NCBI RefSeq assembly: GCF_026213295.1
Contig: NC_079422.1
Location: forward strand, 20,066,440 to 20,130,439
Origin: Gadus chalcogrammus
Lineage: Eukaryota > Chordata > Actinopteri > Gadiformes > Gadidae
DNA: 64,000 bases
Direction of reading: 5' to 3'
Numbering within the stretch: the stretch's first letter is position 1; every line of letters begins with the position of its first letter. Positions 1 to 18,890 of this stretch are shown here, in pieces. The notes under the pieces are model-generated. The model saw nothing but the letters and a program-made list of their open reading frames with translations, made no database searches and was not told the DNA's origin. Made by a program: the position numbers and the translations under genes.

Positions 1-120
1 AAGCAGTTCCACTGAAAGTGAGCGATGAGGTGTTTTTGTTTTGCCTACAGTCTCCCGCGCAGACCTTTAGGCCGGGATAGTGTTAGGTTCCATGCCCTCA
101 TTTGCAAGTCGTGGCATCTT

Positions 121-271
121 ATTGAGTGTGTGTATGAGTTTGTGTTTGTGTGTGTGTGCGTGTGTGTGTGCGTGTGTGTGAGTGTGTGTGTGAGTATGTG
201 TGTGTGCATATGTGTGTGTGTGTGTGTGCATATGTGTGTGTGTGTGTGTGTGTGTGCATATATGTGTGTGC

Positions 272-309
<38 letters not shown>

Positions 310-372
310 ATATGTGCGTGCGTGCGTGCGTGCGTGCGTGGCGTGCGTGCGTGCGTGCGTGTGTGTGGTTTT
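121..372. repeat. Compound (GT)n / (CGTG)n microsatellite
   Basis: Interrupted GT repeats with gcatat steps, then cgtg units at 316-360. Confidence 0.95.
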
Positions 373-383
373 TGTGTCACCGG

Positions 384-2091
384 GGGCCGTATTCACAAAG
401 GATTTTAGGGCTAAAAGTAGGTCCTAACTGGCGAATTTAGGAGTAACTCCTAAAAATAATGGGCGTGTCACTCTTAAATTTAGGACTCCTAACTTTTTTC
501 ACTAAGAGCAATTCACAAAGTATTTTAGGACTAAAAGTAGCACCTAAGTCTAGGAGAGCTTAAAAGTCCTCAAGAGGACTCCTAACTCAGTAAGACCTAT
601 TCACAAAGAATCGTAAATGCCTGCGAGACGAAATGTTAGGGTATTAAACTTGTTGTGGAGTTAATCGCAATGCAATAACATCCCAGACTAACAGGAATAA
701 TCCGATTAGTCCCGAAATAAAATGTTTGGCCACACTACGTTATTTAGCAACAGGTGAAATGCAACTTTTCAATGCCGACGATTTAAAAATATCGCAACCA
801 TCAGTCAGCCGTGCCATAAAATTTCCTTTGGCCATTAGACAATTACACAGGATCAAAGCCAACTTCATGGCAATTGCAGGTAGGCCTATGCCCGGTGTGG
901 TCGGTGCTATTGACGGGACGCACATAAAAACAATTGCGCCATCAAAAGACGAGGACGTGTTCGTCAATAGGAAGAAAGTGCATTCCATCAACACGCAGGT
1001 TGTTTTTGATGCAAATTTCAACATAGCCTACTGGATGTTGTTGCAAAGTGGCCTGGATCTTCAGCTACCCATGATTCGCGCATTTTAATGGAGAGCGGTC
1101 TGAGGCAGCTTTTTGAGATGTACCAGTTGGGTGTCACTTGCTGGGAGACAGTGACTATCAATGCAAGACGTGGCTCTAGACACCCTACCTCAATCCACAA
1201 CCGGGAGCGCAGTTAAAGTATAACATGTAAGTGATTACGCATATTACGCTTAGTCCTACGTGTAAAACACATCGTATTGGCTCTTTGACGCCTTTTATTT
1301 GTTGAATCCATATTTATTATTGTTTACTGATTTCTTCCATATATGCTAGAGCACACAAACATAGACGAAATGTTGTGGAGAGAGGAATTGGGCAGATGAA
1401 ACGTCGGTTCATGTCCTCCACGGCGAAATACGCCTCACCCCAGAGAGGGCAAGCACAGTCATTACTGTATGTGCCATTCTACACAACCTCTGCAAGCGGA
1501 GGAACATTCCACAGCCAGACGATGATGATGATGGCGATCAACATGACAATGAATTTGGCCGTGTGGAACCGAGTGGACTGGCATTTAGGGATCACTTTGA
1601 AAACACATTTTAGGTAAACACCTTGGCACAAATCAGTCAACACTTGTGTAGTTCATAACATTTCTTTTCTTTTAAATTTTACGTATTTTTATTGTTTGCT
1701 TTCTCTCTCTCTCTTGAACGTGCAGGCTACAACGTCATTATCGTGGTCTGCACAAAATTGTCATCATGCGTGTATTCTGCTAACTGCACTATAACTACTT
1801 AATAGGGATTCATTTCTAGCCTAGGCTATTTCCTTGTTTTTCGGTGATTCAGTGGGCTCGTCTGAACAACCAATCACCGAACTGACTGCTTCTAAACTCG
1901 TGCACGAGAAATGACGTAATCCATAGCAACGGCGCGTCACTCTTAGTTCACTCTTTGTGATTTATCCTTAGTAAGAGTAGGTCTCAGCGGCTTTGTGAAT
2001 AACGTTTAAGAAAAAACTCCTACGTAAAATGTTTTAGCGCGAGTTAGGAGCACTCCTAGCGGTAAGATAAAATGCTTTGTAAATACGGCCC
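384..2091 (+). mobile_element. Decayed PIF/Harbinger DNA transposon
   Basis: Terminal inverted repeats begin GGGCCGTATTCACAAAG on the left and, reversed, GGGCCGTATTTACAAAG on the right. The element is flanked by a 3-bp duplication CGG (381-383 and 2092-2094); three bases is the Harbinger size, though CGG is not the usual TWA. The left arm holds two diverged copies of its own start (391 and 511). It encodes a broken HARBI1-like transposase. Confidence 0.85.
729..1616 (+). pseudogene. HARBI1-like transposase, frameshifted
   Basis: The first part reads LRYLATGEMQLFNADDLKIS and QPSVSRAI (helix-turn-helix region), then VVGAIDGTHIK with the first catalytic Asp, then FVNRKKVHSIN and VVFDANF. After about 1020 the frame shifts, and the later conserved parts (HDS block, GDS.Y block) continue in other frames. 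The end, around 1370-1617, corresponds to the ERGIGQMKRRF region. An intron probably lies between about 1210 and 1350. In living relatives this nuclease cuts and joins the element ends together with a Myb-like partner, which I do not see here. Not functional. Confidence 0.85.
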
Positions 2092-2403
2092 CGGGACTCT
2101 AAAGAAGATTTCGGAGGAGCTGAGAGTTAAACTTTTCTTTTTCTGGCTCCCCCTCCCTCTTTGTCTCTGCTACTGCTTGTTAATGTTTGTTAACATTGTG
2201 TATGTGCGTGCTTGTATATCTGCTGTGGGGGAACGTGTGTGAGTGTGTGTGTGCGAGTGAGCGTCAAGATCAAGTAAGGTCATGTTTACCCGATAGATTT
2301 TGGTTTTCACTGTCTGTACCCGAAACATCTCCTAGGAACGTAAGTAAGATGTATCCCAGGTTTTTCATGGATTTTGTTTTCCAATGGGGCAGAGCCTTTC
2401 CGG

Positions 2404-3246
<843 letters not shown>

Positions 3247-3293
<47 letters not shown>

Positions 3294-3690
3294 ACATACA
3301 AACACACACATCCTTACTGTACCGACAGCGATGTATTGTTTCACCTTCTGACAAATGTACTTATTGTAAGTCGCTTTGGATAAAAGCGTCTGCTAAATGC
3401 CCTAAATGTAAAGGTAAAAACATGCAACCGCACACACATACACACAATCACACACAAACAAAGGAGCATACATGCAGAGAAACCTACACACAAACACATT
3501 CATTCTAAACACACACACATACAAAAAGACAAACTCACACAAACACAAAAACACACACACACGCAAACACACACACATATGCATACGAACATACACAGAC
3601 GCACATACACCCACACCCACACACAAACACGCAAACAAACACACACAACCACACACAAACATACCCACAGACACAAACACACACCCATAC
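3247..3690. repeat. CA-rich microsatellite block around the LINE tail
   Basis: Pure CA at 3247-3286, then interrupted CA/CAAA at 3422-3690. Confidence 0.9.
3350..3415 (+). repeat. L2/CR1-type LINE (or SINE) 3' tail
   Basis: ttattgtaagtcgctttgga then taaaagcgtctgctaaatgc is the well-known 3' tail of fish L2-like LINEs and their SINEs, followed by a short aaatgtaaag tail. Confidence 0.8.
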
Positions 3691-3721
3691 AGACACCATA
3701 CAGTTCCCCTCATGACGCGTG

Positions 3722-3751
3722 TACTGCACTAGACCTTGGTCTAGTGCAGTA
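3722..3751. repeat. Perfect 14-bp palindrome with 2-base centre
   Basis: tactgcactagacc, tt, ggtctagtgcagta. It sits just after the CA-rich block 3422-3690. Confidence 0.95.
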
Positions 3752-4506
3752 TTTATGGTGTGCCATAAATCAGGATATAGAAAGCAAAACAGAACGCATC
3801 GTCAAGGTATGCCAGAAGACTAATCCCATTTTTGCATTGAACGACATTCTATTCGTATGTCCTTATTTTCTTCTCATCGAGGTCAACCGCAGACTGTGAA
3901 GAATCGTATTCAGACAGAAAGAAGACAAGAAATGCTTGTTTTTTTAATGTTTTTGGATTTTGTGTTATTATTAACTAGATGAAAACAACACAACTCTCAC
4001 AAAAGATTGTGACTTTATTTTCTTACGGTGGTGACATTTTAAAATGCCAATATTTCAAATATTTCCTGTGGTTCTTATTAACCACTTGCTATATTCGGGT
4101 ATGTTAATAAATATATCCAAACTTCAATGATTTAACAAAACGATCTTTCCCCAAGTAACCATATCCTAGAGCATCATTCAAGTAAGAGTTCGTTTTTTAC
4201 ACTAGAGGCAAAATACGGATATGTTCAGCATTAAGGCAATCGTTTCAGGGTGTTACAGGAAATTCTTACAAGCCAAACTTATCGGAATCTCTTGGAATAC
4301 GTTAACATTTCAACAGGGAAGGCTCTATTTCCCCTGCAGACTTTTAGGAGCAGGGAATAAAGTATTTCTCATGAGCTTTTCACCTCTGCTCTTCGAGAGA
4401 GAGACAGTACACGGTTGAAAAGCGCTGGAATCTGACATTGGCCGGATCTCAACCCGCCTCCCATGAAACATTCATAGAGGAAGGGGTAGAGGAAGGTGTT
4501 GCACAT

Positions 4507-4507
<1 letters not shown>
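3752..4507. other. Gene-free stretch
   Basis: AT-rich, no recognisable gene or repeat. Confidence 0.6.
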
Positions 4508-4553
<46 letters not shown>

Positions 4554-4970
4554 GTAGTACGCATACGCGTTCATGCAAACACACACAAGGGGCCTGCACA
4601 CGTACACACACATATGTGCATGTGTACGCACCCACACACACAAACAAACACACACACACATACACACACGCACAGAACCACACACAAAAACACACACACC
4701 TGTAGTACGCATACACATCCATTCAAACACACACGATGCAGACGCTGAGGGGCGTGCACAAATATATACACACGTATGAGCGCACGGCGCACGCTTGCAC
4801 ACACACACAAACACACACACAAGCCTCTTGTTATTTCTGTTTGTTTAAATCAAGATCATCGTTCTGCCCCGAGCCATTCAAGTTTACAGCGACACTTTAG
4901 ACGCACAACAGAGCCAAGCCAGCCCTGTCTCCTACTTCCACCAGCCAGGCACAAAACACACTCACACTCA

Positions 4971-5009
<39 letters not shown>
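4508..5009. repeat. CA microsatellites
   Basis: Pure CA at 4508-4551, imperfect CA to 4822, and pure CA again at 4974-5009; 4823-4970 is unique. Confidence 0.9.
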
Positions 5010-5011
<2 letters not shown>

Positions 5012-5666
5012 CACTCGGTTCCCTCTCTCCGTTTCCCTGCGGGTCCATTACAGTCGTTAGCCTTATCTTATCTTTAAACAAGAGCAGCTAAGCGGAGCTC
5101 CCTGCTGCCCCATCGCACTTCATATGGAGCTGAGGCCCAGCCGGTTCCAGCCGGTCCTGACCCGTGTCACACTGCGTCCCAACGGGGGGGGGGGGGGGGG
5201 GGTGGGAGGGCCACAGGCGCGGCCCACAGGTGCCCCCCCCCCCCTCCTCCCACCACCACCCCTGCTGACGAGGGTCACCGGTGAAGTCGAGGGGGAGAAA
5301 GGAAAAGCACAGGGGAGGAAATCAGGAAAGGGCTTTTCCCTGCCGGGGGGAAGGAAAAGAAAATCGGATGTAGAAAAACGTCCGGTTCCGTGAGGCCGGG
5401 TCCCGGGTGTAATCGTTTGGAAAATTGTATGAAGCGTGTTTACATGCTTGACTTGAGGTGGGTTGGAACGGCCGTACCCAGGGCAAACAGGCCGGTGGCT
5501 AATTGGTGACGCGTGAAGGCAGTCCGTATTTGAGGGATTGATGACGCAGTGTGCAGCTTGCAGTCATAAATACGTCTTCCGTGGCATGTTTGGCAAGACT
5601 CGCGCTAATGTATGGCACAGCAGGTCACCTGATGAATCATATTGAAGCTGCGCTCTCTTTCTGTTG

Positions 5667-5668
<2 letters not shown>

Positions 5669-5762
<94 letters not shown>
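5669..5762. repeat. (GT)47 microsatellite
   Basis: 94 bases of uninterrupted GT. Confidence 0.97.
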
Positions 5763-5764
<2 letters not shown>

Positions 5765-6378
5765 AGAAGTATGGGTGCCTATAGTGGATGTATGTAGCCC
5801 ATGTGTGTGTTTGTGTGTTGAAGTTCAATTAAATTAAAACAAACATATACATGGGTTAGCAGACCGTGAAAAAAGGGGGTAGCAGCCACTTGTTTTGTGT
5901 TTTTTAATGACTATAATTTAGAATCATGTTTGCCACAGAGTACATCTGTCATCTGCCGACTGTGTGGTTGGCTGGGCCTTTCCTTTGAACTGGGACTAAT
6001 GATCCTCTCCTCCTAGTTTATTTGTTGCTCGCTCAACATCTCATTGCTGCTCTGCCAGACGGACAGACCGACAGACTGACTGACTGAAGTAAACAGCCTA
6101 ACCTTCGGGCTGAAATGTCAACGTGAGTTTGGCCGGAGAAGAAGGCAATAAAGACAACAACAATAATCGGGATTCTGACATTTAGACAAAAAAAAAGACA
6201 CGGAAATACCAAGCAAAATGTTCAAATGACGTTAGAATACAGAGCATGCACTACAGCTGTAGATCTCCTCCGCATAAAACGGGACCAACCATCAAGTCAT
6301 GGGTGGTGTGGGTGGGGTATAAAACAAACCACAACAGCCAGCAATTGCCTATCAGGGCCTCTGCCGTGAAACGCCCGC

Positions 6379-6530
6379 ACACACTTACACACACACACAC
6401 ACACACACACACACCCCGACACAGAAACACACACACACACATACCCCGACACAGAAACACACACACACACACACGCCCACACAGAAACACACACACACAC
6501 ACACACACGGACACACACACAAACACCATT
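6379..6530. repeat. CA minisatellite with ccccgacacagaa interruptions
   Basis: Blocks of CA separated by near-identical cccgacacagaa or cgcccacacagaa, about 30 bases per unit. Confidence 0.9.
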
Positions 6531-7011
6531 TTGTGTAATGTATCTCTTGAGCGAGGGAAAGAATGGATGTCCTTTGATTCTCTTTCCATCCTCCTCTTCA
6601 TCTCGTTCTCCTCATCCCGTCTATGTTCTTGCCTGCGTAAAGCTCAATGTTCCACTGATTCATCTTCCTCGTCATCCTCATCGTCAGCATCTTCATTACA
6701 GGGCCCCCTGCTGTCCGTCTGTTTGTTAACACATCAATCGGCCGCACAGTTAAGGATATCGATGGATTTGTACCTCGAAGAAGCACAAAGCGCTGGATTC
6801 TAGCGAGCAACTACGTTTAAAGAATTGAACTTCCCCTCATCCAAAAGCGGTTTAATTATAGCGTAGAGGGGATGCCTCGTGTTCCAACCCGACTGATTCC
6901 AATGTTTACCTGATGAGCGTAATCTTGGACTACGAATCCTACCTTAAATGTATTTTTTTGTCATTATTCAAAGGTGAAACTTGGACCGGAGTAAGACTTA
7001 TGCACATTAAG

Positions 7012-7095
7012 GCAAAGCAAGGCAAGGCAACTTTATTTATATAGCACTTTTCATATACTCGCCAGACTCAAAGTGCTTCACATAAAAACATTGAG
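7012..7095. repeat. Dispersed fish repeat (ggcaactttatttatatagc type)
   Basis: Starts ggcaaggcaactttatttat and includes caaagtgcttcacataaaa, a common fish interspersed sequence. Confidence 0.65.
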
Positions 7096-7591
7096 ACATT
7101 ATACGACATTCTACATATACGTATATGTTCTTGTATAATGTTCTAGAATAATGTCTGCATTAAGACATTATATGAGAACAAATAATCGTCTTCCATTGGT
7201 GGCTGTCAGATCCTCTCTGATAGAGCATCCCAGTGGCACCTCTACCACCAAAAAATTAACTCTAGAGTCTAGACCCTAACTCTGAATCTCCCCGATCACA
7301 AAGGTTTAGAGCTCCACTCTGTCACGCCTGCACTACCATCATCCGACGGCACTGCAGTCAACGTTTTCATTATGAACCTCTTTAACTAGTTTCCTTCGTG
7401 CCATGGAAGGAATTAGGGTCTACTAGGAACATCTGTAAACGTAACCGATTAAAAAATGCGACGCTTTCACGTGTGGTTCACTGTACCTAGCTAAAGCAGC
7501 CGTAGGTACGATTTGAGAGTTTCAAAGAGAGGGCAGAAATTAGCAGAAGAGAACTGCTTTATCTGTTCTCAGTTCTTTATTCACATGTACA

Positions 7592-7790
7592 TTAAGAGCA
7601 TTTAGCAGACTCTTTAATCCAAAGCTAGTTACAATAAGTACATTTGTCAGAAGAAGAGAAACAACAATATATCACTGTCGGTAGAGTAAGAGTGTTCATA
7701 GAACCAAGTGCCAAGCACTAACAATAGCTACAGTATGTTAACCCATTCCCCGTACACAAAAAAAAGATAGCTAGGATTAGATGCTACATG
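7592..7790. repeat. Dispersed fish repeat
   Basis: Contains catttagcagactctttaat and continues through gaaacaacaatatatcact to gatagctaggattagatgct, shared with 25786-26205. The first block is the reverse of the L2-like tail at 3350-3410. Confidence 0.75.
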
Positions 7791-9518
7791 ATGCATGTAC
7801 AACATACAATAAATGCGTACATTAGGTGCCAGGACGTACAACATACATTAAGCTTTATCCGTTATCGAATGTTGAATGTACGGCACATGTGATTGACAGG
7901 AAAGATGGATTCCCCGAGCCAATCACAGAGGAGCTATCTTGAATTAATAAACCGGGAGATCATTAAAAACCTAAATTGGCTCATGAAGAGGCAGGCGCAG
8001 TACACTTTAAACAGATATTGTCAGCGCTCACACGCACACTTTGCCTTTATTTATCAAGGCCTATATAAGTGTCAACATCCAGAAATATAGGTTGAGGCAT
8101 CATCATTTGAAAGCAGATGCCCGGAGCTGTCCAAAGCGGTTAACCTTCCTTGGTGGTCCTTTTTATTGCTCTGACATAATGCTGTGGCGCTGCTTGTCCG
8201 TCACCACGAGGAACTCCCACGCTCCTTCGCTCTGATTGGCACCCTCATTTCACTCCCTCATTCTTATTTGTCACCTCATTTCCCTCCCTCGCTCTGATTG
8301 GTCCCCTCGTTCTTTGCAACACGCTCAGAGCGAAATCTGCAAAGAGAAAGCTGATGTGAGCTCACCATATCAGGGGGGGTCACACAGGGCTTATGCTGCT
8401 ATCCATTTGGATGGTACGCTGGTACGAACGACCAGCTTCAGCGAGAACGTGACGTATTTCTCTGGCTCCAGCCTTCCAGTTTGCCATTTGTGTTTCTGTC
8501 GAGCCACGAGGGGGAGTAGTAGCATGCTAGTCATCATTAGCAACATAGCCTCTTTAGCAAACCAGCTTCAAAACAAAACTTTACATTGAATTGCACGCAA
8601 AGCAAGACCGTGCAATGCATATATTGGTGACCGGATTAAAGCAGCAATGAAATCAGTGCCTCAGTGAAATGCCGCAAGAAAGCTGGGAGATTTGCGACTT
8701 TACCACTTCGTAAATCCAAATGGATAGCAGCATTAGGTGAGGGTAAGGTTTGAAATGCTCTTCATACGGTCAATGTTATGGAATTTGAAGTTGATTTCCG
8801 ATTTCATTTTATTATAATCTTTTTAGCCAATTCTTTGAAAATTTGCTTTTCGAAAATATATTTCTAATGAAAGTAGTATATATATTGATATAACCAAACA
8901 TCAAAGCCATCTATCCACACGACACAACAACACCAAAGAAGCAATGACAAAATGGCCGCGCAGTCGGCCGTCGCCGGGCGGGAGGTTAGCCGCAAGGTGA
9001 GTGACAGGGTGAGGCTAATGCGTTGAGACGCGCTAAATGCGAGCTAAAGCTCCGGCAGGACATAGAGCAGGAGGGTCTCTGATCCAGAAGAACGAGGGGG
9101 GGAGGGAGAGAGAGGAGAGAGGGGAGATCAGAGGGGCGGAGTTTAGCCGAGCACACGGGTGGACCCTTAATAGAGAGTGACGTCGCGTGCAGTGTGAGTG
9201 CAGAGTCGATACGGAGCAAATTGGCTCACACACAAACACACACAAAATAGATAACCAACGTTTTACCTCAGGTTCGCAGGGCTTACAGCTAGCCTAGCGC
9301 CATGCTAATCAGGGTGGGGAAACACCAAACCAGGCAGGGATAGGGGTGTGGGGCTGATTTAGAAATTGGAGAGGACTGTGCGCCCCTGAAATCCGCCCCC
9401 CAAGAAAGGAAACCCTGACGTGAACCTGTAAGGTTCCACGGGATCGGGGTTCGAGGGCTGCTCTCATTGAGGCTGGGAGGCTAACCTGACATGTGGGAAC
9501 ACCCAGGGTCCCAGCCTG

Positions 9519-9520
<2 letters not shown>

Positions 9521-9617
<97 letters not shown>

Positions 9618-9752
9618 TGATGAACACACACACACAGACACTGTTGAACACACACACACACACACACACACACACTATGATAAACACACACACACAAACA
9701 CACTATGATGAACACGCACACACACACACTATGATGACCACACACACACACG
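9521..9752. repeat. (CA)n with ctatgatgaa interruptions
   Basis: About 95 bases of pure CA, then CA blocks separated by ctatgatgaac-like spacers. Confidence 0.95.
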
Positions 9753-9972
9753 CCGTCCTGGCACAATCCCATTACTCAGCGCGTTATTGGTCCCTTTCAC
9801 ACGCTGCGACACAGCGGCCGCTCAGCCAGCCACAGCCGGCCCAGGCCGCCCTCCGCAGGAGACTGCATTCTCCAAGGTGTGTGTCACACAGAGTCACACA
9901 CAGTAACACACAGTCTCTCTCTCCTGTGCGCTCTTTTTTTTATCCACTTCTGCTCTTCCCTCTTGAGGCCTT

Positions 9973-10188
<216 letters not shown>

Positions 10189-10191
10189 ATA

Positions 10192-10867
10192 GACCTCTGA
10201 GGCTCTTGGTTCCATGTTTAAATGTCTATGGAAAATAACATGGGGGTTTTGAATGATCGTACGTGACAAACTCTGTAGGTGGCGAAGAGGTAAAACTGCT
10301 CAGGTTTTGAACTACACACACCTTTCCATCTAGATTCCACTTGGTTTTTGGATTGTCTGTGCCGTTAAAGTAGTTAACTATTATGAAGAAGCATTATGCT
10401 AACGCGGATCTGCGCCGACTTAGGATGTCACGACTCTCCCAATGAAGGTTGCATAGCAACGGCAATGTTTCCTAGTTTGTCTTCACCGAAATGGCACCAG
10501 AGCCCGTCTACGGAGGAGGTGGCACCAACGCTGCTCGTCCTTTCCCGCATGAAACTACAATCACGTTGTGAATGGTTGCGAGCAACTCCCGCCTCCCTAA
10601 CAAGTATGGCGTATGAAGTCTGCGCAGTTTAGAACTAGCTCCCGGTTAGCATTAACAATAGTTAACTACTTTAACGGCCCGACAATCCAAAACCCAAGTG
10701 GAATCTAGATGGAAAAAAGTGTGTAGTTCAAAACCTGAGCAGCTTTTACCTCTTCGCCACCTACAGAGTTTGTCACGTATGATTATTCAAAACCCCCATG
10801 TTATTTTCCATAGACATTTAAACATGGAACCAAGAGCCTCGGAGGCGGGACTTATTCTTTAGAGGTC
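10192..10867. mobile_element. Non-autonomous DNA element with about 200-bp terminal inverted repeats
   Basis: 10200-10410 and the complement of 10640-10842 match at roughly 90% or better (e.g. GGTTCCATGTTTAAATGTCT at both ends). The left end lacks about 20 bases present on the right. Both flanks are pyrimidine-rich, consistent with insertion into a CTCC tract. The 230-base core shows no recognisable gene. Superfamily not assigned. Confidence 0.85.
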
Positions 10868-11409
10868 AATCCCTCCCTCCTTTCCTATATCTCCCTCCCT
10901 TCCAACCCCCCCCCCCCCCCCTCCACCTCTCCCTCCCTCCCTTCCTTCCCAGAAGGATATTCTCCCGCCGTCTGCTCAGAACAGCCAGCAGCAGTAGAAG
11001 CTGCCAACCCCACTACTGGGGTTGGTGTTTCTCTGTGGTTGTTCCGTTTTCCCTCACTCCCTCCCTCCCTCCCTGTCTCTCTCCCTGTCTCTCTCCCCCT
11101 CTCTCTCCCACTGCTGGGGTCTGTGTTCCTCTGGTGTTGTTGTTTCCTTTGTACACCTCCCTCCCCCAAAGAGTCACCATTTCCCAACCTCTTGTGTGGC
11201 TTCAGGACTCACCTTAAGCCAACATACGCAGCACGGGTCTTGGCGGTGGGCAACCTGGGGCTCTTGAAGCTGAAGAATGGGGCTGGCTGGGGCTGTCTGA
11301 CAGTGGATATTGCATTCAAGCGTGGGAGGAAGAAAGAAGGGATTCAGAGACTGGCGGAGAACGGGACTGTGCCTTACCAGCTTTTCACGCTTTGTGTGTA
11401 CAGATCTTC

Positions 11410-11672
11410 ATTTTCAGGCGAGAGACAGAGACAGAGAGACACAGACAGGACAGAGAGAGAGAGACACAGACAGGACAGGACAGGACAGAGAGAGAGAGAC
11501 ACAGACAAGACAGGACTGGACAGGACAGACAGACACAGAGAGAGAGAGACACAGACAGGACAGGACAGACACAGAGAGAGAGAGACACAGACAGGACAGG
11601 ACAGACACAGAGAGAGAGAGAGAGACACAGACAGGACAGGACAGAGACAGACAGACAGACAGACGTTCCCAC
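11410..11672. repeat. Purine-rich minisatellite (gacacagacaggacaggaca)
   Basis: Imperfect units of gagagacacagacaggacag, 28-40 bases each, on the plus strand. Confidence 0.93.
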
Positions 11673-11852
11673 ATGACTGACCAAAACAACTACAAGTCAA
11701 TCCCGGTGCCTCATATTTGTCACATCAACTCTACACAGAGGGTTCAGAGTACCGCTACTGAACCAGGTTCGACCCTCATTAGCGGCACTTTGCACTTTTC
11801 ACCACCACGCACGTTGACATGTGACGGCAGCGTTGCACGCAGCGTGGACGTT

Positions 11853-11994
<142 letters not shown>

Positions 11995-12308
11995 CTGAGA
12001 ACATGTTCCTCAAACAGCAAGTTGACTGACACCCTCATCCGAGGAGATAAAAGCCAATTGCGGGAGACTTGCGTCTGTCACGCTAACCGACGCGGGAGCC
12101 CTACGGAGAAAACGCGCGGCGTTCTTCATGTGGCTTCACCAGTTGGGAATGAAGATGTCAGCGACAGCGGGAGGAAACGGGGAAGAAGGAAAATGTTATT
12201 CTAGTATTCCTAGTGTTTTGACGGAAGAAAAAATTAGAAAAATAGTAGCCAAGGGTGGTATTCGAGATATACGTGATTAAAATGAATGTTATTTCTAGCT
12301 TCCGTCAG

Positions 12309-17369
<5,061 letters not shown>

Positions 17370-17925
17370 GGACAAGGGCTTGTTGATAGAGAGAGAGGGA
17401 GAGAGAGGAGGCTAAAGTAGGCGAGAGAGATCGCGAGAGGGAGAGAGGGGGAACTGAGCAAGAGGTAATGACAGAGTGAAAGAGAGAGAAAGGGAGAGAC
17501 AGAGAGGTAGCGGTAGTGATGAGAGGGCGAATTCCAGTTTGAGATAATGGTGTGGGAGAGTAAGTGAGAAAGCAAGTGAGTGATGATAGGGAGAGAGAGG
17601 TATTGAAAGAGAGAGAGAGAGATCAAGTGAGAGGTATTGAAAGAGAGAGAGGTATTGAAAGAGGCAGAGAAATGAAGTGAGAGAGGGTGGAAGAGCGAGA
17701 GAGTGGGAGAGAGATGTAGAGAGAGAGAGCAAGACAGAGAGATAGTCAAGATTGAAAGAGAAGGTGTGAGAGAGGGAGAGAGAGAGAGATACCAAGGGAA
17801 CAGAAGAGTGAAAGAGAGATGTTTTAAGAGTGTGAGCAAAGAGAGAGATGCATTCAGAGAGAGTTTGGGAGATAGAGACGGACCAAGAGAGATGGACCAA
17901 GAGAGAGAGAGTTTTGAGTTATTGG
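17370..17925. repeat. Long imperfect GA-rich tract
   Basis: GAGA with gtattgaaagagagaga-type units; it produces long open frames on both strands without coding meaning. Confidence 0.9.
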
Positions 17926-17995
17926 TCAAGCCCATGTCCTCCAAGTGGAGCGCCGTCTACTGAGGCCAGGTCTTGTGTGTGAGGCCAAGATGGTG

Positions 17996-18186
<191 letters not shown>

Positions 18187-18720
18187 CCGCCCCCAGCCGT
18201 CACCCAGCCCATGCATCACCATAATAGATTTGTCCAACTACAAGTATGATGGACGCGGTCTCTGAAGGCAGAGCTTTTACTTTGGAGGAGAGCTTCCTGT
18301 GCATCCACCATGATTGAGTATGTGTGTGTGTATGTATGTACAGTATGTGTGTGTGTACTGCGGGGGGAGACATATGGTCACAATAGGAGAGGCTCCAATT
18401 GAATTAGCCGGGCTCCAGGAAGTGCTGCCCTCCTGGCCGCCCACCGCCAAAGTAAAGGTATTATCCTCCGACAAGAGAGAGAGTCTGCGTGTGAGGGGTG
18501 CCTGTTGTCTTTCTAGAACTCTCCCTCCACGTCACCGCAGTGTTTGGCGGCGCTGTGTGAGCTAAAAGTGTAATGAAAAGGCAATTACCCAGCGGAAGCC
18601 TGGGGAGGGCTTTTAGGGGAGGGTGTGGGTGGGGGGGGGCATGTGGTGAGAACGGGGGGGTCACAAATAACACTGTAGGCTCTGGCTCCAAAGGCATCTC
18701 AGTGAATGCGTCTTTATCAT

Positions 18721-18890
18721 GTTTGTGTGTGTGTGTGTGTGTTTCTATTTGTGTGTGTGTGTGTGTATACATTTCTGTGTGTGTGTGTTTGTATACGTAC
18801 CTGTGTGTGTATGCATGTGTTTGTAAATGTTGGTGTGTGTTTGTATACACGTGTGTGTGTCCACGTGTGTGCGTGTTTGTGTTTGCGTGC
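18721..18890. repeat. Imperfect GT tract
   Basis: GT blocks with ttt and ata interruptions. Confidence 0.9.

Larger units (their letters stand above)
5010..9520. other. Gene-free stretch with microsatellites and two dispersed repeats
   Basis: Includes poly(G) and poly(C) runs at about 5183-5235 and the repeats listed separately. Open frames here (e.g. 5124-5393, 8236-8589) match no family I know. Confidence 0.6.

Noticed and set aside
5124..5393. 89-codon frame on plus
   Set aside because: Depends on poly(G) and poly(C) runs giving Gly and Pro strings.
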